24,570 nucleotides of DNA from JAHHLP01 sp041609895 (lineage in GTDB: Bacteria; Bacteroidota; Rhodothermia; Rhodothermales; JABDKH01): contig JBFIPX010000029.1 in assembly GCA_041609895.1 (NCBI GenBank), forward strand, positions 1-24,570, written 5' to 3'. The translations under genes and the position numbers were made by a program. Below the pieces are notes generated by a model that saw only the letters and a program-made list of their open reading frames with translations, was not told the DNA's origin and did not search any database. The stretch's first letter is position 1. Each line of letters starts with the position of its first letter. Below, piece by piece: positions 1-6,174 of the stretch.

Positions 1-536
1 AGCAGCGAGAGGCCGCGAAGGAAACCGTCAAGGCCGAACAGGAAGAAAAGAACGTGGCGCAGGCCGAAGTCGACGCCGCACTCAAGTCGGGTGGAGAGAC
101 TGAGGTGGCCGAGAGTACGGCCGAGGCGCAGCCGACCGATGTCGCCGTCGAGGCTGAAGCGACGACGGAAGCAAAGGCTGGGGCCGAGCCGGAAGCAGAA
201 GCCAGTTCGGCCGACATCGTCGAGGATTCGACCGCTGCCGAGAAGGCCGCCGCGGAAGGCGAGACCGAGCCGGTCGAGGCTGAGAAGCCGGAGGCCAAGA
301 AGGCAGCGGCCAAGAAGCCGGAGGCCAAGAAGGCAGCGGCCAAGAAGCCGGCAGCCAAGAAGGCTTCGGCAAAGGGTGCCAAGAAGGCAGAGGTCCAAGC
401 CGAAGCGGAAGTTGCAGACGCCGACGCTGCCACAGCAGAAGAAGGGGCCGAAGGAGAATCGCAGGAAGATGCCCCGAAGGTCGAGAGCGAGAAGAAAGCA
501 TCAAAGAAGGGCAAGAAGGCGGAGAAAGCCGAATAG
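1..536 (+). CDS. rpsP: 30S ribosomal protein bS16, C-terminal extension (5' truncated)
   Basis: The reading frame is open from base 3 to a TAG stop at 534-536, so the gene begins before the window. The visible 177 residues are almost wholly Ala, Lys, Glu and Val, starting with a charged, probably helical stretch. They carry AKKP-type repeats at about 285-374 and end in Lys-rich EKKASKKGKKAEKAE. No bS16 core is visible. The assignment rests on position: the next genes are rimM, trmD and rplS, which with rpsP form a very widely conserved operon, and bS16 of Bacteroidota-like bacteria is known to carry Ala/Glu-rich C-terminal extensions. The tail should be disordered and solvent exposed on the small subunit, and its basic repeats could bind RNA (inference). 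It could instead be a separate low-complexity protein, but no other start is compelling: a GTG at 54 lies inside the open frame. Confidence 0.75.
   Translation, partial: QREAAKETVKAEQEEKNVAQAEVDAALKSGGETEVAESTAEAQPTDVAVEAEATTEAKAGAEPEAEASSADIVEDSTAAEKAAAEGETEPVEAEKPEAKKAAAKKPEAKKAAAKKPAAKKASAKGAKKAEVQAEAEVADADAATAEEGAEGESQEDAPKVESEKKASKKGKKAEKAE
285..374 (+). repeat. 30-bp tandem repeat inside the bS16 tail
   Basis: Two identical 30-bp units (285-314 and 315-344) are followed by a diverged third (345-374). Each unit keeps the reading frame and encodes ten residues of the form KPEAKKAAAK, resembling histone H1 or bacterial H1-like basic repeats. Copy number could change by slippage without breaking the frame. 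Confidence 0.85.
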
Positions 537-590
537 TCCAGGGGTGTTACCGCGTTCCTCGCGGCTGATTTACGGCAACGAAATGGGTCT

Positions 591-1112
591 TTGCCCTTGT
601 CCCTAACGAAAGCCGCACGTATCGAACGGCCGCACGGGGTCGATGGTGAAGTAACGGTTGTCGGAGACGGCTCGGCGCTCGACCATCTACTCCAGAGACG
701 CTACTGGTTTATCGGTTTTGATCCCGAGTCGGTTCTGCACGTCCGCGTCGAAACAGCCAGATTTGCGACGTCCGGGAAAGGAAAAGCTTTAATAGCGCGA
801 CTCTGGTGCGCCGAGTCCCGAACGGAAGCCGCCCGACTGCGGGGGGCGACCGTCTACGTCCCTGCTTCCGATTTGCCGGAGATCGATATGGATGACAACC
901 CGGTGGCCGGCTTCGTTGTCATTGACGACGGAGGTCAGGAAATCGGTACCGTGATCGGCTACAGAAGGATGCCTGGGCAAAATCTTATCGTGGCTCGCCT
1001 GCATGAGGGTAAGGAGGTTTTGATTCCGGATGCTCCGGCAATCGTCACCGATGTAGACCGAACGGATGGTATCATCACAGTCCAGGTAGTCGAAGGACTT
1101 TTTGAGATCTAG
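591..1112 (+). CDS. rimM: Ribosome maturation factor RimM
   Basis: RimM is a 30S assembly factor that binds uS19 and helps mature the 3' (head) domain of 16S rRNA. The protein has 173 residues, normal for the family. The N-terminal RimM domain carries the signature RIERPHGVDGEV at about residues 10-21. The PRC-barrel domain spans about 94-173 (from LPEIDMDDNPVAGFVV to VEGLFEI). The start chosen is TTG at 591. An ATG at 583 is in another frame, and no in-frame ATG lies closer to the RPHG motif, so the start is uncertain by a few codons. It lies 54 bp after the bS16 stop, and trmD follows within about 20 bp, matching the classic rpsP-rimM-trmD-rplS order. Confidence 0.93.
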   Translation: MPLSLTKAARIERPHGVDGEVTVVGDGSALDHLLQRRYWFIGFDPESVLHVRVETARFATSGKGKALIARLWCAESRTEAARLRGATVYVPASDLPEIDMDDNPVAGFVVIDDGGQEIGTVIGYRRMPGQNLIVARLHEGKEVLIPDAPAIVTDVDRTDGIITVQVVEGLFEI

Positions 1113-1132
1113 ATCTTCGCGTGACGACGCCC

Positions 1133-1882
1133 ATGCGCATCGACATCATAACAGCCTTGCCGGAAATTGTACGCGGCCCGCTACAGCAAAGCATCATAAG
1201 TAGGGCGGTGGCTGGCGGTCTTGTCGAGATTCATGTACACGATCTTCGGGACTATGCTACGGGAAAGCATAGGCAAATAGACGACTATCCCTACGGCGGT
1301 GGGGCTGGCATGGTGCTGAAGCCGGAGCCACTGTTTGCCTGTCTTCGAGCAGTCGAGGTGGGAGCGCGTGCGACCGAAGCGCAGAAGGGAGAACCCGAGC
1401 CCGACGTTGATGGGCAGCAGAGTGGAGACTCCGGGACCGAAGAGGTGATCTTCCTCTCACCGGACGGCGAGAAACTAACCCAGTCCTTGGCAAACACCTT
1501 GTCACTGGCGGATCGTCTGATCTTGATCGCGGGGCACTACAAGGGCATTGACCAGCGCGTCCGCGATCGTTTTGTAACACGTGAGGTATCTATCGGTGAT
1601 TACGTTCTTTCGGGAGGCGAACTTCCGGCACTCGTGTTAGCAGACGCCGTCATCAGGTTGGTGCCGGGGGTTCTTGGCGACGCCAGCTCCGCCCTCACGG
1701 ACTCGTTCCAGGATGGGCTCCTCGACGCCCCCGTGTACACGCGGCCGGCAGTCTTCGAGGGTATGGCGGTGCCAGAGGTCCTTCTATCCGGAAACCACGA
1801 AGAGATAGAGAGTTGGCGCGATAAACAACGAATCGAAAAAACAAAGAAACGACGCCCGGACCTGTACGATGCAGCCAAATAG
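1133..1882 (+). CDS. trmD: tRNA (guanine-N1-)-methyltransferase TrmD
   Basis: TrmD is a SPOUT-fold enzyme that uses S-adenosylmethionine to methylate G37 N1 of tRNAs and so prevents +1 frameshifting. Visible motifs are YPYGGGAGMVLKPEP, FLSPDGEKL, LIAGHYKGIDQRV, the SAM-knot stretch SIGDYVLSGGELPAL, and FEGMAVPEVLLSGNH. The ATG at 1133 gives the canonical start MRIDIITALPE and 249 residues; an in-frame GTG at 1121 would add four residues. About 20 extra residues (roughly ATEAQKGEPEPDVDGQQSGD) sit between the KPEP and FLSPDGE motifs, where most TrmDs have a short linker. The insert is Gly/Glu/Asp rich and probably a surface loop. The gene follows the rimM stop (1112) closely, so the two are presumably cotranscribed. 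Confidence 0.95.
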   Translation: MRIDIITALPEIVRGPLQQSIISRAVAGGLVEIHVHDLRDYATGKHRQIDDYPYGGGAGMVLKPEPLFACLRAVEVGARATEAQKGEPEPDVDGQQSGDSGTEEVIFLSPDGEKLTQSLANTLSLADRLILIAGHYKGIDQRVRDRFVTREVSIGDYVLSGGELPALVLADAVIRLVPGVLGDASSALTDSFQDGLLDAPVYTRPAVFEGMAVPEVLLSGNHEEIESWRDKQRIEKTKKRRPDLYDAAK

Positions 1883-2000
1883 TGCGTATCTTGACTTGTC
1901 TATGCGGTTTTCAATGGTGCGTCTTGAGTTAGGCATCGCGATCGCACCCGAGCCACTCTTCCCTTAAAAGTGAACTGATTACCTGGCGCGGAGGTTTGCC

Positions 2001-2360
2001 ATGGCTACCGACCTTACCAAGCTTGTCGAGGCGACCCAGCTACGTGACGACATCCCGGAATTCGTACCCGGTGACACGGTCAACGTGCATGTGCGCGTCG
2101 TCGAGGGTGAGAAAGAGCGAATCCAGCAATTCCAGGGTACCGTGATCGCTCGTAAGGGAGCCGGTTCGCGCGAGACCTTCACCGTACGGAAGATCTCCAA
2201 CGGTGTTGGGGTGGAAAGGGTGTTCCCGGTCTACTCTCCGAAGCTGGCAAAGATCGACGTCGTGCGTCGCGGCGATGTTCGGCGGGCGAAGCTGTACTAC
2301 TTGCGGGATCTTCGCGGTAAGGCGGCCCGCATCCGCGAGAAACGACAGGACAACCGCTAG
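2001..2360 (+). CDS. rplS: 50S ribosomal protein bL19
   Basis: bL19 lies at the 30S-50S interface of the large subunit. The 119-residue protein shows the family signature throughout: PEFVPGDTVNVHVRVVEGEK near residues 15-34, FQGTVIARKG, ETFTVRKISNGVGVERVFP, YSPKLAKIDVVRRG and KLYYLRDLRGKAARI. The ATG at 2001 follows a GGAGG Shine-Dalgarno-like stretch at 1990-1994, unusual in this window and fitting strong ribosomal protein expression. A 118-bp gap separates it from trmD; I saw no convincing promoter there, so it is probably read from the upstream operon. Transcription ends at the terminator at 2387-2420. Confidence 0.97.
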   Translation: MATDLTKLVEATQLRDDIPEFVPGDTVNVHVRVVEGEKERIQQFQGTVIARKGAGSRETFTVRKISNGVGVERVFPVYSPKLAKIDVVRRGDVRRAKLYYLRDLRGKAARIREKRQDNR

Positions 2361-2386
2361 GACGGATCGCGTTCAGCACCATTTTC

Positions 2387-2420
2387 AAGCCGTCGGCGTA
2401 GCAAGGTCGACGGCTTTTTT
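2387..2420 (+). terminator. Intrinsic terminator after rplS
   Basis: A 9-bp perfect stem pairs AAGCCGTCG (2387-2395) with CGACGGCTT (2408-2416), with a 12-nt loop, and runs into six T residues at 2415-2420. It starts 27 bp after the rplS stop and closes the rpsP-rimM-trmD-rplS unit. The next gene starts only 18 bp later. Confidence 0.88.
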
Positions 2421-2438
2421 AATCTGCCCACTTCTGTT

Positions 2439-3251
2439 ATGACTACGATGCGTATCGGGATCGAACAGAACCTCCCAGCAGAGTTCTTCGTGTCGGGCGC
2501 CGCCGGTGCCGTGTCAGATTTCGATGTAGTGACGCTCGAGGGCCGGACGGGTATCGACATGGTTCGGGCCGGTGACATCGAGATCGCGCTCGTCCCGGCA
2601 CTGTCGGTCGTGGCGGATCCCGGCGAAATTGAAGTCGTCCCGGCAGTCGCCATGTCGTCCTGGAGATATCCTTTCGCGCAGCTCTATCTGCCGGGTGGTC
2701 TCGAATCCAGTCCTGACAAGATTTGCTTCGAGCGTCGATACAGCGAAGAGGCCCAATTGGCGCGTATCATTCTTAAGGAGCACTATGGCCTTACGCCGTC
2801 CTTCGAGGCCATCGATTCACTGGAAGACGATCGGGACTCCGGGCTGGCTTGCATCCAGGTCGGCAACGAGGTGCCTGTTGACAGGCGACGCGGACTCTAT
2901 CTGGATATTGGACAGGAATGGTACGAGCTGGCTAACTATCCGATGGTCTGGGGTCTGTTTGTCATGACCAAAGGATCTGTGACGGCAGAAGTCGTTGGGA
3001 ACCTCCGCGAGGTGGCGGCGCGAACGGAGAAGCTTCGGGCGCGGTGGGCAGATGCCGCGGACCGTGGCGGTGCGATTCGGCGCTTCTTTCTTGAGGATGT
3101 TCGTGTTCGTTTCGATGACTTGGTGACGGCGAGCCTGACACAGCTTCTAGACTATGCGTTCTATTACGATTTGACCGACGAGATTCGTGCCTTCCCGGTC
3201 GCGTCGATCGAGATCTCGGAATCAGACGACGACCTCAAGCCTCTACTTTGA
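2439..3251 (+). CDS. MqnA/MqnD-family protein (possible chorismate dehydratase, futalosine menaquinone pathway)
   Basis: The 270-residue protein has the layout of the VitK2_biosynth family (periplasmic-binding-protein-like fold; MqnA and MqnD of the futalosine route to menaquinone). It starts with a short strand and Asn-Leu-Pro (MRIGIEQNLPAEFF). It has DIEIALVPALSVV at about residues 46-58, like the MqnA segment for the low-copy Pro/Ser loop. A late segment, LYLDIGQEWYELANYPMVWG (about 155-174), matches the MqnA pattern of a D-hydrophobic-G-x-x-W helix followed by a Pro-Phe/Trp strand. There is no signal peptide, so it is cytosolic. If it is MqnA, it converts chorismate to 3-enolpyruvyl benzoate. 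No other mqn gene is in the window, and the early motifs are looser than usual, so a diverged paralogue is possible. The start could also be ATG at 2448. The rplS terminator ends 18 bp upstream, leaving almost no leader. Confidence 0.6.
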   Translation: MTTMRIGIEQNLPAEFFVSGAAGAVSDFDVVTLEGRTGIDMVRAGDIEIALVPALSVVADPGEIEVVPAVAMSSWRYPFAQLYLPGGLESSPDKICFERRYSEEAQLARIILKEHYGLTPSFEAIDSLEDDRDSGLACIQVGNEVPVDRRRGLYLDIGQEWYELANYPMVWGLFVMTKGSVTAEVVGNLREVAARTEKLRARWADAADRGGAIRRFFLEDVRVRFDDLVTASLTQLLDYAFYYDLTDEIRAFPVASIEISESDDDLKPLL

Positions 3252-3282
3252 GGACGGATACCGACTTGAGTGGCCCAACGAG

Positions 3283-3747
3283 ATGTCCGAAGGAATAAAA
3301 CTCGTTACCTCGAATAGAAAAGCGTTTCACGATTACCGCATCGAAGACAAGTACGAGGCGGGAATTGAGTTGCGAGGTACGGAGGTCAAATCGCTTAGGA
3401 TGGGCCGGGCCAATCTGCAAGACTCCTTCTGCGTTGTCGAAAAAGGAGAGGTGATGATGATGAATTGTCACATATCTCCTTATTCCCAAGCGGCGCACTT
3501 CAACCACGACCCCTTGCGGCCGAGGAAGCTGCTTTTGCACCGGCGCCAGATCGCGCAGCTCGACAAAGCTGTTCGCCGGAAGGGGTATACGATCGTACCG
3601 CTCCGTATCTACTTCAAGGGCGGTTACGCGAAGGTCGAGATCGGGCTCGCACGCGGCAAGCGCCAGTACGACAAAAGAGCGGACATCGCCGAAAGGGAGA
3701 CCAAGAGACGCCTCGAACGCGTTAATCGCCGTAGTGGCGGCACGTGA
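3283..3747 (+). CDS. smpB: SsrA-binding protein SmpB
   Basis: SmpB binds tmRNA and brings it to stalled ribosomes for trans-translation. The 154-residue protein carries family blocks SNRKAFHDYRIEDKYEAGIE, LRGTEVKSLRMGRANLQDSF, HISPYSQAAHFNHDP, RPRKLLLHRRQI and GYTIVPLRIYFKGGYAKVEI. The basic C-terminal tail (KRADIAERETKRRLERVNRR) is the helix that mimics mRNA and the anticodon stem. The ATG at 3283 gives the usual short N-terminus; the frame stays open upstream to 3187, but that part overlaps the previous gene and is Arg/Ser junk. It lies 31 bp after the MqnA-like gene. The tmRNA gene (ssrA) is not in the window. Confidence 0.96.
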   Translation: MSEGIKLVTSNRKAFHDYRIEDKYEAGIELRGTEVKSLRMGRANLQDSFCVVEKGEVMMMNCHISPYSQAAHFNHDPLRPRKLLLHRRQIAQLDKAVRRKGYTIVPLRIYFKGGYAKVEIGLARGKRQYDKRADIAERETKRRLERVNRRSGGT

Positions 3748-3908
3748 CGCGTTCCGTGCGCAAGCGGTTTAGGCCTCGGTTTGAGCCGTTCGACGACAAT
3801 ACTCAACGGAACGAGGTCAGCTATCCCCCAAGGTTCCTTTCGCGCGATACCTTTCTCTCGGTGAAAGGTGGCCGATTCACTCGTCGACGCCGTCCGGCTA
3901 TCTTTCTG

Positions 3909-6152
3909 ATGTCAATTATTCGAACATCCGATCGCACCCGCATTTTGGCGCAACGACTGATACGGGGACTTGTGTTGGTGGCGCTGGCGGCCTCAACGGC
4001 GACCACAGCTCCGGCGCAGCAAGTAGATGCTCTGCTCGAGGACGGCAAGGCTGCGTTAGCCGCTGGAGATGCGGTGGAGGCGGCACGATTATTTGAGGCG
4101 GCCGTCCAAATCGATCGTGACCTCGCGGAAGCGCACCATCTACTGGCACGCGCCTACCTCGATGAAGCGTTACTGGACGTTGGCAAGGCAAAAGCATCGA
4201 ACGGGCGGGCCCTGAGGCTTGACCCCGATAACGTCGACTATCTCACGCTGCGCCTCCATCGCCTTCATTATTTTCAGTCACGTTTTCTGCCGGGGCTTCG
4301 AACTGCCCAGCGTGAGGATCTGGCAGAACGCATTCTCAAACTTGACTCGGCGAACGCGCTTGCGCATAGAGTTCTAGGAGAGATCGCTCTTTCGGACTAT
4401 CGAAGGGCACGAAAGTCCGTCAGCTTTCCGAATCTTGAAAATCTGGACGTTCCTGCCACCTCGGAAGCTCTCTTCAACGCTGCCTATCTGCTGGACCCGG
4501 CATTGGGTGAGGACGATGAGTCAAAGCGGCTCGCGTTTCACATGCCTCGAAGGTGGACGTCCGGCACGCTGGAGTACGTCGTCAAGCAGTCGGAGGCGGA
4601 CAAGCGTCGGCGGCGGGCTCGCGAACATCTGGAAAAGGCAGTAGCTGCAAGGCCGGAAGACCATGCCTCCTATCGCGCTTTGATGTCGCTTACGATGCTG
4701 GAGTGGCACCAGGAAGAAGCTTCGGCTCTCGCACGGGAGATGATCGACCGTGTCCCTGGAGAATCCGATGCGTGGCTTTTCAAGGGCGTCGTGGATTATC
4801 GGACAGGCCAGTTAGATGAAGCGGAAAGCGCTTTTGACCGCGCCGTTTCACTGATGAGCCCGGCCGACGCCGGGGTCTTCGAGGACGCCTCTCTCATCAT
4901 CGGCGAACTGCGCCTGAACTCTGCTGACAGCGACCGGTGGAAGGGGAAGGACCCTTTCCTCCTGACATTTTCGAATGAAAGGCGCCTCGAGCATTTCGCC
5001 CGACTTGCCTATGCGGATCTGCGATTTGGTAGAAAGGGCGACGGCGTTCGCGGTTGGGACACGGAGCCTGGAGGCGTCGTGGTGCGATACGGGCTGCCGG
5101 TCTCGGAAGCTCAGAACGCCACACGCTTTGACCGGTATTTGATGCTGCACTATGGTTCGTTCTACTTCAAATTCATGGAGCTTGCCAAGAACGGCGAACT
5201 GACTTTCTACTCTCCGGGGGCGGGCAGCGCGGCACCGAACTTCAATGAGATCGAGCGGTCGATCGAAAACGACTTCACCCTGGTTTCAAAGCGTCTGTTT
5301 CGGGAAGTGCCGGAGCGTTTCGTTTATGACGCGAACGGCAGAAGAGTCGCGTTCCCTTATCTGGCCAGCACGTTTATTGGGACGGAAGGCCCCGAAGTTG
5401 TTGTTGCCTATGGAATCCCGCGTTCGGATTCGAAGGGATTAGATCCGGAGACTCATCAGCCGCTCACCTCCGGGTTATTCGTTTTGGACGAACGAGGGAC
5501 CATCCTGACCCAGAGTACAGGGAGGCTGCAAGGCACATCTCATACAATTGTCTCGAATGAGGACGAGTACGACGTGTGGCACCGCACGGCGCCTCTACCG
5601 CCGGTACGACCCTCCACGGTCGCCATCGAATTTGCGGGCGGCGGCGCCAGCCGCGTCGGTTTCCAACGAACGGTGGTCCGCCCGCCGATCGCGCCCCAAA
5701 AACGACCCGCACTGAGTGACGTACTTCTGGCTTACCTGGTAGAGGAAGAACCCTTCGAGACCGACGATTCGTGGTTGGTTCGTGCTGGTCACGCGATGTT
5801 GCCGGCTCCATGGGGCGTGTTCGGGCTGGGTCAACCCATCTATCTGTATTTCGAAACCTATGGCATTCGAGATCAAGGTGCCGGGTCCGGCGAGATCGAG
5901 GTCGAGGCCCGACTCCGCCGCTTCGACAGGGGGGAGGACGTACAAGAAAGTATCGATGGATTATTTACTGACTCGAATCAAGACGCGGTATCCGTGAGAT
6001 ACACCGGGATGGCATCGGCCGGACGAGACTCGCGGTACCTGATCCTCGACACGAAGGGTCTGGACGAGGGGACCTACGTCGTTGGTCTGCGTTTAACGGA
6101 AACAGGAACTGGATATACGGCGACAGCCGGTCGTGCTGTGGTACTGGACTGA
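3909..6152 (+). CDS. Secreted TPR + GWxTD-domain protein, copy 1 (diverged motif)
   Basis: Function unknown. With ATG 3909 the 747-residue protein begins with a typical signal peptide: basic n-region, hydrophobic core near GLVLVALAAS, and likely cleavage near APAQQ (about residue 37). A GTG at 3744 would overlap the smpB stop and bury the signal, so I prefer 3909. Residues about 40-120 and 230-330 are TPR-like helices (AGDAVEAARLFEAAVQID; TGQLDEAESAFDRAV). A GWxTD-type region follows: KDPFLLTFSNERRLEHFARL, then RGWDTEPGGVVVRYGLP at about 381-397. The family signature GWxTDRG is altered here to GWDTEPG. The C-terminal part repeats features of the next gene: ALSDVLLAY, MLPAPWGVF, QPIYLYFETYGI and YLILDTKG, suggesting a beta-rich domain. 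It is probably periplasmic or surface exposed. The next gene is a paralogue 22 bp downstream. Confidence 0.85.
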   Translation: MSIIRTSDRTRILAQRLIRGLVLVALAASTATTAPAQQVDALLEDGKAALAAGDAVEAARLFEAAVQIDRDLAEAHHLLARAYLDEALLDVGKAKASNGRALRLDPDNVDYLTLRLHRLHYFQSRFLPGLRTAQREDLAERILKLDSANALAHRVLGEIALSDYRRARKSVSFPNLENLDVPATSEALFNAAYLLDPALGEDDESKRLAFHMPRRWTSGTLEYVVKQSEADKRRRRAREHLEKAVAARPEDHASYRALMSLTMLEWHQEEASALAREMIDRVPGESDAWLFKGVVDYRTGQLDEAESAFDRAVSLMSPADAGVFEDASLIIGELRLNSADSDRWKGKDPFLLTFSNERRLEHFARLAYADLRFGRKGDGVRGWDTEPGGVVVRYGLPVSEAQNATRFDRYLMLHYGSFYFKFMELAKNGELTFYSPGAGSAAPNFNEIERSIENDFTLVSKRLFREVPERFVYDANGRRVAFPYLASTFIGTEGPEVVVAYGIPRSDSKGLDPETHQPLTSGLFVLDERGTILTQSTGRLQGTSHTIVSNEDEYDVWHRTAPLPPVRPSTVAIEFAGGGASRVGFQRTVVRPPIAPQKRPALSDVLLAYLVEEEPFETDDSWLVRAGHAMLPAPWGVFGLGQPIYLYFETYGIRDQGAGSGEIEVEARLRRFDRGEDVQESIDGLFTDSNQDAVSVRYTGMASAGRDSRYLILDTKGLDEGTYVVGLRLTETGTGYTATAGRAVVLD

Positions 6153-6174
6153 CGCTCGTCGACTTACCGAAAGA

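Noticed and set aside
82..606. Long open frames on both strands across the bS16 tail
   Set aside because: They are Arg/Pro/Ser-rich shadows produced by the GC-rich Ala/Lys codons and show no family features.
1938..1945. GCGATCGC palindrome (HIP1-like) in the trmD-rplS gap
   Set aside because: An isolated 8-mer with no sign of a repeat family in the window.
3876..3904. TTCACT-N17-TATCTT promoter-like pair before GWxTD copy 1
   Set aside because: The -10 would be 4 bp from the start codon, so transcription would begin inside the gene.
3744..3908. GTG start at 3744 for GWxTD copy 1, overlapping the smpB stop
   Set aside because: It would put 55 Arg-rich residues before a clear signal peptide; ATG 3909 is much better.
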